NCBI RefSeq assembly: GCF_001456935.1
Contig: NZ_KQ758482.1
Location: forward strand, 1,406,249-1,470,248
Reading direction: 5' to 3'
Origin: [Bacillus] enclensis
GTDB lineage: Bacteria > Bacillota > Bacilli > Bacillales > Bacillaceae_B
DNA length: 64,000 bases
Shown here: in pieces, positions 16,841 to 26,442 of the stretch
Layout of the letters: the number at the start of each line of letters is the position of its first letter
Numbering within the stretch: position 1 is the stretch's first letter
Program-made: the position numbers and the translations under genes
Notes under the pieces: generated by a model
The model's database searches: none
What the model was told of the DNA's origin: nothing
The model's input: only the letters and a program-made list of their open reading frames with translations

Positions 16841-18178
16841 ATGAACGAGAAAGCGCTGTCATTCAGCGGTGTATTAACTGTAGGTCTAATGCTTTTCGCT
16901 CTTTTCCTCGGAGCCGGAAATATGATTTTTCCCCCATTTCTCGGTCAGCAGGCCGGTGACCATGTGTGGACGGGAATCATCGGGTTTTTGATCACCGGGG
17001 TGGGGCTGCCTTTGATGGGAGTAATCGCCATCGCCAAATCTGGAGGCGACCTTCAAACACTGGCAAACCGGGTCCATCCGGTTTTCGGATTGATCTTCAC
17101 CATTATCATGTACCTTGCAATCGGACCATTTTTCGGAATCCCGAGAACCGGTACAGTTGCATATGAAATCGGCATCATTCCTTTTTTACCTGAAGATGCA
17201 GCAAAATATGGGGTGTCCCTTCTTATTTATTCAGTCATCTTTTTTGCACTGACAGCCTGGCTTGCAATGAATCCTTCGAAGCTTGTTGACAGAATCGGTA
17301 AGGTTTTGACTCCTTCCCTGCTGATCATCCTTACTGTACTGGTTGTGAAAAGTATCGCAACCCCCATGGGAAGCTTTGGAGAGCCGAATCCTGCATACCA
17401 GGAGGGTCCTCTCTTCAAAGGTTTCATTGAAGGCTATCTGACGATGGATACAATTGCGGCCCTGGTATTTGGTATCGTTGTAATCAATGCCATTAAGGAC
17501 CGCGGGATTACAAATAAATCATCACTGACAAGGATCACGATCATTGCAGGGCTCATCGCTGCGGCGGGACTTGCCCTTGTGTATCTGTCACTCAGCTATA
17601 TCGGAGCAACGAGTACAGACTCAATCGGTGCCCAGGCCAACGGCGGTGCCATTCTCTCGGCGGCCGCAGATTACTTATTCGGCTCTTTGGGGGCTGTGAT
17701 CCTGGGGCTTGCCATCACGTTTGCCTGTATCACCACGTCCGTCGGACTGGTATCGGCATGTGCACAATATTTTTCAAAGATCATACCTGTATCTTATGGA
17801 AAACTCGTCATTATCCTTTCTGCTTTCAGTATGTTGATTGCCAATATCGGGTTGACTCAGTTGATTGCCGTTTCATTGCCGGTGCTCATTACCATCTATC
17901 CTTTGGCAATCGTATTGATCGTCCTATCATTCATGCATAATTGGTTCAACGGCTACTCCATGGTTTATGTTTTCGCTTTGGTGGCAACCGGCCTGATCAG
18001 TTTGATAGACGGCCTGAAGACAGCAGGTGTGGATGTAAGTGCAGTGACCGATTCATTGAACTTCCTTCCTTTTTACGCTGAAGGGATCGGCTGGCTCTTA
18101 CCCGCAGCAGCAGGAGCCGTCATCGGCTTTGTGATAGCCAATTTGGCCGGTGCATCCAAACGCATTATTGAAGCTTAA
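16841..18178 (+). CDS. braB: Branched-chain amino acid transporter BraB (LIVCS family)
   Basis: 445 residues, same length as B. subtilis BraB; about 12 membrane helices. Imports Ile/Val (Na+ or H+ coupled). Signature FALFLGAGNMIFPPFLGQQAG near the N-terminus and the repeat-typical ITFACITTSVGLVSACAQYF in the second half. The ATG at 16841 follows GGAGGGG; the frame upstream is rejected. A cre site overlaps the leader. A clean terminator follows, so it is monocistronic. Confidence 0.96.
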   Translation: MNEKALSFSGVLTVGLMLFALFLGAGNMIFPPFLGQQAGDHVWTGIIGFLITGVGLPLMGVIAIAKSGGDLQTLANRVHPVFGLIFTIIMYLAIGPFFGIPRTGTVAYEIGIIPFLPEDAAKYGVSLLIYSVIFFALTAWLAMNPSKLVDRIGKVLTPSLLIILTVLVVKSIATPMGSFGEPNPAYQEGPLFKGFIEGYLTMDTIAALVFGIVVINAIKDRGITNKSSLTRITIIAGLIAAAGLALVYLSLSYIGATSTDSIGAQANGGAILSAAADYLFGSLGAVILGLAITFACITTSVGLVSACAQYFSKIIPVSYGKLVIILSAFSMLIANIGLTQLIAVSLPVLITIYPLAIVLIVLSFMHNWFNGYSMVYVFALVATGLISLIDGLKTAGVDVSAVTDSLNFLPFYAEGIGWLLPAAAGAVIGFVIANLAGASKRIIEA

Positions 18179-18190
18179 CAGCAGCATTAA

Positions 18191-18228
18191 AGACCGTTGA
18201 GAAGGATGTTCTTCAACGGTTTTTTTAT
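18191..18228 (+). terminator. Terminator of braB
   Basis: ACCGTTGA...TTCAACGGT stem then seven T. Confidence 0.9.
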
Positions 18229-18264
18229 ATTTCAGGCTTCACCCCATGCTCAATATAGACAGAA

Positions 18265-18303
18265 CAAAAAAGCCAGTACTCCTTTAAAAGGGATACTGGC
18301 TTC
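18265..18303 (-). terminator. Terminator of ezrA
   Basis: GCCAGTATCCC...GGAGTACTGGC stem then TTTTTT on the minus strand. Confidence 0.88.
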
Positions 18304-18308
18304 CTTCA

Positions 18309-20000
18309 TTACTCTTCGATATTGATCATCTTTTCGATTTTTTTCAACGCGCCCGGTTCCACTTTCTCAATCGTGGTGGCCGCTTCCTCAAGCGCCTTAC
18401 GGTAGTCATATTGCCTGAATGCTTCTTCCGCTGCCTGAAGCCCTTCACGCACTGAGTTGTAGCGGCTTCTGTAGCGGTTACCGTATTGAATGATTTTTTC
18501 TGAAAGCAGGACGTTTTCTATAAGGTCCTGTGTTTTTGAATAGAAGTGATCGACAGTATCAGCTGCTTCTAACAGCGTTTCCTGGATGAATTTCATATTC
18601 AATGGTTTTTCTGTCAGGCTTGCGTTCACCTGCTCGATCTTGCGGTGAACTTCAGTAAGAAGCTCATCATAATCTGCAGGGAGGCCGGGCACATTGCTTT
18701 TCGCAATCATCCTGCTTGCCTCTGCGGTCTTTTTCTTGAGTTCCGCAATTTTTTCACGTGTCGTCAATTCATCTTTCCGCAGATTCTGAAGAAAGACACC
18801 GAATTCCGCCTGCTCCCCATTCAGGACTTCCAGACCACTTCTGATTTCCTTCAGTTCTTCACTCAACGATGTGTACGCAGTCTTATTGCTTTCCACTTTT
18901 TCAATAATCAATTCGTGGCGCTTTGATAATTGGATGATTTTCTTCTGTAATTCCTGAGGTGCCTTAAGATCGGATTCATGTAAATGATAACCCTGCTGCA
19001 CAACATTCACTTCATACTGAATATCATCATTCTCTTCTTTCGCCTTAATGAGGCCTTCAGTCGTTTCGTCCTTATATTGAAGCACAAAGTGTCTCGCATG
19101 CACTTCTTTTTCCAGTGAATCATAAAGCATTTCTATTTTACTCTTGATTTCCTGCAGACCCTGCTCAACTTCTTCCACCTCAAGGGACTGAAGACGGCCT
19201 TTGAAACCGGCCAGCGTCTCATTCAGGTCTTTTACTTCTTTGTCGACTTCCACATGTTCGAGTACGTAGCCCTGTTCCTTCATTTCAGCATATCCTGCTT
19301 CCAGTTCGGATAACTGGGAAGGAAGGATATTCTCGCAGTCCGCTGTCAGCTTAGGGATACTTTCCATCTTGTAGGCGATCGACTTCATTTCCTGACCCAG
19401 GTTCAAGACGATTTCACGTGCATCCAGATAGTTGCCCTGATCTGTCAGTGATTTAAATTCTTCGATTTCTTTAGCAAGCTTATCAAGCACAGCTTCGATT
19501 TTCTTCGCGGCCTGTCCATATGTATGACGGTATGCAAACAGCTGCTTCTTGCTGCTGCGGTATTCTTCTTCTAATAATTCTATTTCTTCCCTGTTCTTTT
19601 CTTCACTGCCGACAAGTTCATTCAGCTCTTCCAGGATCTGGTCAATCTTGGCTTCTGTTTTAGTGAGGACTTCATCGATTTTTGCCAGCGTTTCCTTCGT
19701 CTTCTTGTAACGGAACTTATCTGTGTATTCTTCGGCGTCAAACAGAAGTTCTTCAATATCAGGAAGCTCGACAGCCACGATTTCGTCCCAACCCTGTCTC
19801 CAGCCTTCAAAAAGCTGTTCCGTCTGCCCCGTCATGTTCAGCTGTTTGACCTTAGACAGTTCTTCCGGAATCGGCCGGTTCATGATATCCACCTTCCAAG
19901 CTTCGTACCGGTCAATTTCCGCATAATATTTCTTTCTGGATAAGACTCCGATTAGGAATAAAATCAAGATTAGTATGATTCCAGCGATGACATATTGCAT
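18309..20000 (-). CDS. ezrA: Septation ring regulator EzrA
   Basis: 563 residues (B. subtilis 562). N-terminal membrane anchor at about 2-23, then an almost wholly alpha-helical spectrin-like cytoplasmic domain rich in Glu, Lys and Leu. Binds FtsZ and limits extra Z-rings. The start ATG at 20000 has AGGGGG upstream; the six codons before it begin with TTG and place the Shine-Dalgarno sequence inside the gene. Single-gene unit with a terminator; divergent from hisJ. Confidence 0.97.
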   Translation of the reverse strand: MQYVIAGIILILILFLIGVLSRKKYYAEIDRYEAWKVDIMNRPIPEELSKVKQLNMTGQTEQLFEGWRQGWDEIVAVELPDIEELLFDAEEYTDKFRYKKTKETLAKIDEVLTKTEAKIDQILEELNELVGSEEKNREEIELLEEEYRSSKKQLFAYRHTYGQAAKKIEAVLDKLAKEIEEFKSLTDQGNYLDAREIVLNLGQEMKSIAYKMESIPKLTADCENILPSQLSELEAGYAEMKEQGYVLEHVEVDKEVKDLNETLAGFKGRLQSLEVEEVEQGLQEIKSKIEMLYDSLEKEVHARHFVLQYKDETTEGLIKAKEENDDIQYEVNVVQQGYHLHESDLKAPQELQKKIIQLSKRHELIIEKVESNKTAYTSLSEELKEIRSGLEVLNGEQAEFGVFLQNLRKDELTTREKIAELKKKTAEASRMIAKSNVPGLPADYDELLTEVHRKIEQVNASLTEKPLNMKFIQETLLEAADTVDHFYSKTQDLIENVLLSEKIIQYGNRYRSRYNSVREGLQAAEEAFRQYDYRKALEEAATTIEKVEPGALKKIEKMINIEE

Positions 20001-20217
20001 CTTAAGCCCCCTGTTCAACTATTCAGTAGACATCTATATCAATTTGAAAGTTTCATTAGTAAATTCTCATTGTTATAATGATACCATGAGAACGACATTT
20101 TTTGACTAATAAATTCTATTTTTTCAACTCTAAAAGTTAAAATATAGCGTTTTCTCTAAAAATAGTGAAAAATTCACAGAAAAATACAGATGATTTGGAT
20201 GAAGGAAGGGTTTTCTG

Positions 20218-21012
20218 ATGAAAAAAGTCGACGGACATATCCATACTCCTTTCTGCCCTCATGGAAGCATGGATTCATTTCACGAATATATTGAAAGGGC
20301 CATCGCCCTCGACTATTCACAACTGACGTTCACGGAGCACGCGCCGCTCCCGCGGGGCTTTGTGGATACGACACCAGATCAGGACAGCGGTATGGGTGAA
20401 GATGATGTCCCTTTGTACTTCGATACCCTTGAAGAACTGAAAGAGACATACAAACAACGGATTACCATCCTTTCCGGCCTTGAAGTGGATTATATTGAAG
20501 GTTTCGAGAATGAGACAGCCGATTTCCTCAACAGATGGGGTAAGAGATTGGATGATAGCATCCTCTCGGTTCATTTCTTACATTATAAAAATAAATGGGC
20601 CTGTCTTGATTTCAGTCCTGATGTATTTAAGGAAATGGTAGGACTTTATGATTCCGCGGACGAAATTTACCGGCATTACTACAGGACCGTCCTTAAATCG
20701 ATCGAAGCCGACCTTGGCCCCTTCAAGCCGAAGCGCATCGGTCATATCACGCTTGTAAAAAAGTTTCAGAAACTTTACCCTGCATCAACCCCCTTCAGCA
20801 AAGAAATAAAGGCAATTCTGGAGACCGCTGCTTCTAGTGGATATGAACTCGATTACAACGGCGCAGGTGTCATTAAACCACATTGCGGTGAATCCTATCC
20901 CCCGGAGGAAGTCATTGAACACGCCCGAAAACTCGGGATCAAAACCGTATACGGATCCGATGCCCACTCCGCAGCAGGCATCGGCCAGGGAAGACATGCC
21001 ATGAGGCTGTAA
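20218..21012 (+). CDS. hisJ: Histidinol-phosphatase (PHP family)
   Basis: 264 residues. Removes phosphate from histidinol phosphate in histidine synthesis. PHP metal motifs: DGHIHTPFCPHGS at the N-terminus, TFTEHAPLP near 38-46, GLEVDYIEG, SVHFLH, and YGSDAHSAAGIGQGR at the C-terminus. The ATG at 20218 follows AAGGAAGGG. Lies between ezrA and refZ as in B. subtilis. Followed by a long perfect terminator hairpin. Confidence 0.95.
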   Translation: MKKVDGHIHTPFCPHGSMDSFHEYIERAIALDYSQLTFTEHAPLPRGFVDTTPDQDSGMGEDDVPLYFDTLEELKETYKQRITILSGLEVDYIEGFENETADFLNRWGKRLDDSILSVHFLHYKNKWACLDFSPDVFKEMVGLYDSADEIYRHYYRTVLKSIEADLGPFKPKRIGHITLVKKFQKLYPASTPFSKEIKAILETAASSGYELDYNGAGVIKPHCGESYPPEEVIEHARKLGIKTVYGSDAHSAAGIGQGRHAMRL

Positions 21013-21054
21013 TGCAGTAAAAAGAAGCTGGGACAAAAGTGATTTAGTATAAGC

Positions 21055-21105
21055 AAAACCCGAGCTATTTTGCATGAAGTGAGGCAAAATAGCTCGGGTT
21101 TTTAA
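21055..21105 (+). terminator. Terminator of hisJ
   Basis: AAAACCCGAGCTATTTTGC / GCAAAATAGCTCGGGTTTTT: at least 17 bp of perfect stem and a T-run. Confidence 0.9.
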
Positions 21106-21148
21106 TTTGTTCATTGTACATTGTACTTCTAGGAATTAGCTCACTCAG

Positions 21149-21526
21149 CGGTTGATTGGAGTGCAAGACGAAGACTCCTGCGGGAGAAGCGTGTTAGGTG
21201 AGACTTGTCCAGCTCCAGCGGCTAGAGGCTCGAGGTCATAAGTCAAGAAAGCCAAAAAGGCAAAGTACGCCTTTCCGGCTTTCTCGCCTTATGCTTGTCG
21301 CCTCTGGGCGAGCCGCTTCCGCTTTTCTATTTGTCCAGCTCCAGGGCTTAGAGGCACATGTCATAAGTCAAACCGGCCAAGAAGGCAAAGAACGCCTTCG
21401 TGGCCGGTTCGCCTTATGCCACCAGCCTCTAAACAAAGCCCTTCCGCTTTTCTTCCCGCAGGCTTGCCGAGGAGGCTCACGGGCTACCCGCGGAAAGCGA
21501 AGTCTTGCACGGAAATCATTAGCGTT
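21149..21526. repeat. Element A carrying two tandem copies of element B
   Basis: The A arms (GGTTGATTGGAGTGCAAGAC... and ...GTCTTGCACGGAAATCATTAGCG) are separated by two B units at 21205-21328 and 21331-21452. Both B units begin TTGTCCAGCTCCAG and end CTTCCGCTTTTCT. The A inner hairpin is split by the insertion: GTGAGAC lies before it and GAGGCTCAC after. The rest of 21106-21600 holds no gene. Confidence 0.85.
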
Positions 21527-21600
21527 GTTTAGAGTTCACTCAGAAGTGTTCGTCTGTAGACAAAGGAATTTTAGTTTCGTCCCAGCCTCTGTTTCTATGC

Positions 21601-22254
21601 TCAAATGATGAGTTCCTTCGTAAAACCCGATGAACCTTCGGACGTCATCAGGAGGTTGATCCATTGATCGATGTTTTGATAATACTGATCGACAAAATAA
21701 TATTCCTGCGGGAACATCTGCCATACTTCCCGCAATTGCTGGCTGTTCAAAAACGGCATCGTCAGCATTGACTTCAACTGAATGACAAGGAAGCTGATCG
21801 GCTGCTTCTTAAAAGACCTGTCCACCATTCCCTGTTCAAACAGACTTTTCAAATAAAATCTTTCTTTCATGAGGTACGATGAAATGATTTCCCGCACAAC
21901 TTGTGAATCAATCGAAACCTCTCTCCAAATGAAACGGGATAATTGATGATGCTCACTTTGAAATTTCAGTACCTTGAAGACAGCACGCTTCAGACATAAG
22001 TCTGCGCGGATATATTTAAGGGCATCCACTTCTTCCTGCAGGAAATGCAGATATTGTTCGAAGAAATGGGTAAAACATGCCTCAAGCAGACCCTGCTTGC
22101 CTTTGAAATAGTAAGAGATCGTTGCAGGATTAACCTTGGCCTTTCCTGCGATATCCCTTACAGAGGTCCCGTCATAGCCGTGGTCATAGAATAATGAAAC
22201 AGCTGCTTGAAATATAGCTTCCTTTGGCGAAGTAGAGGTTTGTCCCTTTTTCAT
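21601..22254 (-). CDS. refZ: TetR-family division regulator RefZ (YttP)
   Basis: 217 residues. N-terminal TetR helix-turn-helix: IFQAAVSLFYDHGYDGTSVRDIAGKA then VNPATISYYFKGKQGLLEACF (about 12-65), followed by an alpha-helical regulatory domain. The place between hisJ and ytsP identifies it as the orthologue of B. subtilis YttP/RefZ, which binds chromosomal motifs near the origin and acts on FtsZ at the onset of sporulation. Good GAGGGAG ribosome binding site. A Spo0A-box-like TGTCGAG at 22411-22417 (complement CTCGACA) is only a 6/7 match. Confidence 0.87.
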   Translation of the reverse strand: MKKGQTSTSPKEAIFQAAVSLFYDHGYDGTSVRDIAGKAKVNPATISYYFKGKQGLLEACFTHFFEQYLHFLQEEVDALKYIRADLCLKRAVFKVLKFQSEHHQLSRFIWREVSIDSQVVREIISSYLMKERFYLKSLFEQGMVDRSFKKQPISFLVIQLKSMLTMPFLNSQQLREVWQMFPQEYYFVDQYYQNIDQWINLLMTSEGSSGFTKELII

Positions 22255-22481
22255 ATTCTCCCTCTTTTCTCTTCTTTTAATTTCCCCCGAGTGGACTGAA
22301 TCGAATCTATTGAAGCTTCATTGAAAGTATGCTAAAAATGTTCTAATAGAGTTTTCACATAGTGTATAACAATGATTTCGCTTTTACAGGAAGAATTCCT
22401 TTAAGTATTTCTCGACAGTTTTTCCACTGATGGTGCGATGCTGCAGGGAATTCCACTGATTTTGTTGAAATGGGGGAAAAG

Positions 22482-22970
22482 ATGATGTTTCAAGCAGAAA
22501 AATATCAAGGAACAAAAAAAGATAAGTACGGACTCGTCATAAAGCAATTACGTGCGCTGCTCGAGGATGAACCGAATAAAATCGCAAACCTGAGCAACGC
22601 TTCTGCCCTGCTAAATCAATTTTTAGACCGGATTAATTGGGTTGGATTCTATTTATTCGAAGAGGAAAGCAGCCAGCTTGTCCTCGGACCATTCCAGGGC
22701 CTTCCTGCATGTGTCCGGATCCCGTTGGGACGAGGGGTGTGCGGATCTTCCGCCAGTGAAAGGAAAACATTTGTCGTGGAGGACGTACACAGCTTCCCTG
22801 GCCATATCGCATGTGACGCAGCTTCTCAATCTGAAATCGTCATCCCGCTTGTCAAAGATGGAAATCTAATCGGGGTACTGGACATCGACAGCCCGGAGAA
22901 ATCCCGTTTTGACGAGGAAGACCAGCAGTACTTGGAAGCATTCACAGAAGAATTATTAAAACACCTGTAA
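22482..22970 (+). CDS. ytsP: Free methionine-(R)-sulfoxide reductase (GAF domain)
   Basis: 162 residues, one GAF domain. Reduces free Met-R-sulfoxide (fRMsr/MsrC). The three family cysteines are C77 (LPACVRIPLG), C87 (RGVCGSSA) and C111 (HIACDAAS). The ATG at 22482 (or 22485) follows GGGGGA; earlier codons encode the binding site itself. Matches B. subtilis YtsP in place and size. Confidence 0.92.
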   Translation: MMFQAEKYQGTKKDKYGLVIKQLRALLEDEPNKIANLSNASALLNQFLDRINWVGFYLFEEESSQLVLGPFQGLPACVRIPLGRGVCGSSASERKTFVVEDVHSFPGHIACDAASQSEIVIPLVKDGNLIGVLDIDSPEKSRFDEEDQQYLEAFTEELLKHL

Positions 22971-22978
22971 TCACTAAG

Positions 22979-23017
22979 CAAAAAGAAGCGTACGGAATCC
23001 GCACGCTTCTTTTTTTA
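22979..23017. terminator. Bidirectional terminator between ytsP and megL
   Basis: AAAAGAAGCGT...ACGCTTCTTTTTTT; A-run at the left, T-run at the right, between convergent genes. Confidence 0.85.
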
Positions 23018-24217
23018 CATCACATCACTTGGAAATTTAACTTTATTCAATGCCTGTTCCAGGTCATCCCAAATATCATCCGAGGATTCAAGTCCGACAG
23101 AAAGTCTTAGGAGGGTATCTGTGATTCCCATTTTCTCTCTTGCCTCTTCCGGGACCACAGCATGTGTCATCGTAGCCGGATGCTGGATCAACGTTTCTGC
23201 ATCCCCCAGGCTGACCGCGATCTTGATCATATGCAAATCATCCATGAACGCTTGTGCATCTTCCTTCGAACCTTTTAGGGTGAAAGAAATCATCCCCCCT
23301 GGTTTTTTCATCTGTTTTTTCATGATCTCATACTGTGGATGATCAGTACGGCCAGGATAAATCACCTGCTCCACTGCAGGATGGGTAGCAAGCAGCCCGG
23401 CGAGTTTATCGGCACTTTCACAATGGCGGTCAAGCCTTACCGCAAGCGTCTTCAACCCCCTCAATAACAGCCATGCATCAAATGGCGAAATGATGCCGCC
23501 TATATCTTTCTGGGTCGTCATGCGGATTTCAGCCATTTTTTCCTGTGTACCGACCACAATGCCGGCAATGACATCCCCGTGTCCTCCTATATACTTTGTC
23601 GCACTGTGAATCACGATGTCGCATCCAAGTTCAAGGGGCCTCTGAAGATAAGGAGAACAGAAGGTGTTGTCCACAACGACCGGTATCCCCTTTTCACGGG
23701 CTACCCTCGCCACCATCTGTAAATCGATGAGCTGCATCGTAGGATTGATCGGTGTTTCCACGTAGATGCAGGATGTATTGTCTTTGATTTTCGCCCTGAT
23801 TTCTTCTTCTGAATCCATGGCGGAAAAGTCATGGCCGATCGCGAATTTTTCATCCAATAATTGCAGAAGGCCGAACGTACAGCCATACACTCCTTGAGAA
23901 CAAAGGATATGATCCCCTGATTTGGTCAAAGAAAAAAGGACTGCTGAAACGGCAGCCATCCCTGAGCCGAAAGCAAGGGCAGCTTCACCGCCTTCAAGCG
24001 ATGCCATTCTCTGTTCGAGGATGCCCACCGTCGGATTGCCGAGCCTTGAATAGATATACCCTTCCTCTTCCCCTGCAAATCGGTTTTCCCCCTGCTTTGC
24101 ATTAGCGAACGTATAAGTCGACGTTTGATACAAAGGAGGTGCCAGACTATCAAAATGTCGAGAAGACTCGTACCCCTCATGAATCACACGCGTTTCAAAA
24201 TGTTTTTCATCTTTCAT
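23015..24217 (-). CDS. megL: Methionine gamma-lyase (Cys/Met metabolism PLP enzyme)
   Basis: 400 residues. Cleaves methionine to methanethiol, 2-oxobutyrate and ammonia if the call is right. PLP lysine in IHSATKYIGGHGD near 208; FGSGMAAVSAV near 80. The active-site cysteine typical of methionine gamma-lyases is present in SQGVYGCTFGLL (C near 113); related cystathionine lyases lack it. Start ATG at 24217 with GGGAGGAATAC upstream. Not part of the B. subtilis gene order here. A near-consensus cre lies 76-89 bp upstream. Cystathionine gamma-synthase or lyase activity is the alternative. Confidence 0.82.
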   Translation of the reverse strand: MKDEKHFETRVIHEGYESSRHFDSLAPPLYQTSTYTFANAKQGENRFAGEEEGYIYSRLGNPTVGILEQRMASLEGGEAALAFGSGMAAVSAVLFSLTKSGDHILCSQGVYGCTFGLLQLLDEKFAIGHDFSAMDSEEEIRAKIKDNTSCIYVETPINPTMQLIDLQMVARVAREKGIPVVVDNTFCSPYLQRPLELGCDIVIHSATKYIGGHGDVIAGIVVGTQEKMAEIRMTTQKDIGGIISPFDAWLLLRGLKTLAVRLDRHCESADKLAGLLATHPAVEQVIYPGRTDHPQYEIMKKQMKKPGGMISFTLKGSKEDAQAFMDDLHMIKIAVSLGDAETLIQHPATMTHAVVPEEAREKMGITDTLLRLSVGLESSDDIWDDLEQALNKVKFPSDVM

Positions 24218-24292
24218 CAAGTATTCCTCCCAATTTTGTTCCTCTAAGTTCTATCACTCTTCTATTCTAGAATATGATAATCCGGCAAAAAA

Positions 24293-24306
24293 AGAAAGCG
24301 TTTACA
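24293..24306. promoter_or_regulatory. cre-like site upstream of megL
   Basis: On the minus strand TGTAAACGCTTTCT matches the cre consensus in 13 of 14 positions (last base differs). It lies 76-89 bp before the megL ATG. Confidence 0.5.
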
Positions 24307-24322
24307 CTAACGTATTAAAGCA

Positions 24323-24358
24323 AACGGACGCCCAAAATGAGCAGCCGCTTGTTTCTTA
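24323..24358 (-). terminator. Probable terminator of dgcP
   Basis: AAACAAGCGG...CGTCCGTTTG imperfect stem on the minus strand right after the stop codon; the T-run is weak. Confidence 0.45.
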
Positions 24359-26209
24359 TCACGGTTTTATCAGAAGTCTGGCGTCGAGATCCTCCACCAC
24401 CTGATTCTTTCCATGATTTTTTGCTATATAAAGTGCTTCATCCGCTTTCTTTACTAACTCCTTCACCGATGACGGACAGCTTTCATCGCCTTTGACCCAC
24501 GAAGAAAGACCGCATGAAAGCGTCACTCCCGGCTCTGTTCTGCAGGAGACCGTTTCTACTATGGCTTTCGCAATCGCATATCCTTCATCCCTTTCGACGT
24601 AGGGCAGATACACAGCCATTTCTTCTCCTCCCCAGCGGGCAGCAGAACCACTTTCACCCACAACTTCCTTTATAAGGTTCGCTGTCTGAATCAGGACTTC
24701 ATCACCGATTTGATGCCCATAATTATCATTCACTGCTTTAAAGTCATCGATATCGATCAGAAGGAGCGTCCCTTCATCATCTTCTTTCATCGCCGATTCC
24801 ATTTTTTCATCAAGATAATGGCGGGCAAACAGTTTCGTCATATGATCGGTGATGACCATATGTTCAAGTTCTTCCCTCAAGGTTGCATTCGTAATGGCAA
24901 GCGCGGAATGATGGATGAACGACTGCAGCAGTTTGTACATATCAAACGAAAACATATACGGATCGTGGTGAAGGACAACACAGAAACCGATCAATTCTTC
25001 ATTTTGTGTCATCGGCACTGCCATCAATGATAAATAACCGGGGTCACCAATCCGGTCACTCACATCCCCGAGGAAAATCGAATCTCTTTCTTCGTTGATG
25101 CGCTCGTTTACATAGGAGATGTACTGTTCACCTTCTTTTGTGAAGAATAGTGAAGAGCTTTGTTCCAGGATGACTAATTTATTTTTATTCGGTTCATTTA
25201 ACACGAACCCGATGGCACTCGGCTGAAAGGATCTCTCTATCTGCTTCTTCAAAAATTGCAATGTATCAGATAAACGAAACTTTAAATTAAGCTGATGGGA
25301 CGTTTCATTGATCAGCTGCAAGTCACTGATCAGACGTTTCGACTGCTCATACAGCTTGGCATTCTCAAGCGCACTCCCGGCCGTATAGGCAAGTAATTTG
25401 ATGAACTCGATTTTCTGCTCGTTGAACAGCAGATGCGAAGCCGTGCCGACTTCAAGCACTCCGTAAATCCCCTGCTTTCCTCTTAATGGGGCATAAAGCG
25501 TCTGAGAATCCTCATCCAGCTCGATGCTTCCGTTTACAAATGCCTGCATCGCAAAAGGATTCGCCTTTTCAAAGTCAAAAGATTTTATAGGCAGGGTGCC
25601 GAAATCATAGCGGTCATTGGAAAGGAGGAGACGGAACTCATCCTCCGGGAAAACCTCACCGAGCGTCTCGATGATTTGAACCAATAGTGTCTGGACATCC
25701 CTGTTAGAATGAAAAAACTCAGTCACTTTGAACAATTCCCGGTATCTTCTCTCTTCTTCATACACCTTCTGGACATTCCACGAGAGTGTCAGGAACTGAT
25801 CACTCGCTTTCCAAAATGGTGAGAGACAGTCCTCATCGAATGATTGCCCGTCTGAATGTTGAATGAGCAGCACGTAAGTCTCTTCCATATCGTTTCTGAA
25901 TTGAAACCAGAAATGGAAATGAGGGTCACGGCAATCCATCATAAAATAAGGGGTATCCCCGAAAGATAACTCAAAGATTTTTCTGCTTAACGTCCCATCG
26001 TTACCTTGCTCTTCTGTGCTCCCTTGCAGGAAGCATTCACTCTTTGTGCATTTATATAAGAAAGCTTTCTCGAACCCGAGACATTCCTTTATCAACCGGA
26101 GCCATTTCTGAAGATTGTCTGTTTGCTGAAGATTGAAAGACATATCATCATGAATAAGATCGAATAATTTAGATTTATAAATATGTAAGCGATCAGCTAG
26201 TTTGGTCAT
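24359..26209 (-). CDS. dgcP: Diguanylate cyclase with GAF domains (DgcP/YtrP)
   Basis: 616 residues. Makes cyclic di-GMP. An N-terminal region and two GAF-like domains (about 150-290 and 305-445) precede a C-terminal GGDEF domain. The GGDEF half-site reads RWGGEEM, an accepted active form, with the upstream LIDIDDFKAVNDNYGHQIGDE metal/nucleotide motif intact. Start ATG at 26209 follows GGGTGAG; an earlier GTG has no Shine-Dalgarno sequence. Orthologue of B. subtilis YtrP, one of its three diguanylate cyclases, by place next to rpsD. Confidence 0.93.
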   Translation of the reverse strand: MTKLADRLHIYKSKLFDLIHDDMSFNLQQTDNLQKWLRLIKECLGFEKAFLYKCTKSECFLQGSTEEQGNDGTLSRKIFELSFGDTPYFMMDCRDPHFHFWFQFRNDMEETYVLLIQHSDGQSFDEDCLSPFWKASDQFLTLSWNVQKVYEEERRYRELFKVTEFFHSNRDVQTLLVQIIETLGEVFPEDEFRLLLSNDRYDFGTLPIKSFDFEKANPFAMQAFVNGSIELDEDSQTLYAPLRGKQGIYGVLEVGTASHLLFNEQKIEFIKLLAYTAGSALENAKLYEQSKRLISDLQLINETSHQLNLKFRLSDTLQFLKKQIERSFQPSAIGFVLNEPNKNKLVILEQSSSLFFTKEGEQYISYVNERINEERDSIFLGDVSDRIGDPGYLSLMAVPMTQNEELIGFCVVLHHDPYMFSFDMYKLLQSFIHHSALAITNATLREELEHMVITDHMTKLFARHYLDEKMESAMKEDDEGTLLLIDIDDFKAVNDNYGHQIGDEVLIQTANLIKEVVGESGSAARWGGEEMAVYLPYVERDEGYAIAKAIVETVSCRTEPGVTLSCGLSSWVKGDESCPSSVKELVKKADEALYIAKNHGKNQVVEDLDARLLIKP

Positions 26210-26442
26210 TTTCTCACCCGTACCCTGAAGGTTTGTGAAGCTATGGTTTTCCACACATCATTATAGCATACGATTAAACGTATGCAGGATAATATTTTCA
26301 ATATTTAGGTAGATATTGGGTAATGCAGTGAAGGGATCATTTAGTTAGACGGATGAGGGGATAGATAAGTTTTTATTCAAAAAGGAATTGAAGAGATTGT
26401 CCTTTACGCCAGATGTATTTTATACGAATCTTCAATACTTGC

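Noticed and set aside
21198-21608. 136-codon plus-strand open frame
   Set aside because: It is the translation of two tandem element B copies plus part of A.
22411-22417. Spo0A box upstream of refZ
   Set aside because: Only 6 of 7 bases match and it lies about 157 bp from the start codon; too weak to list as a site.
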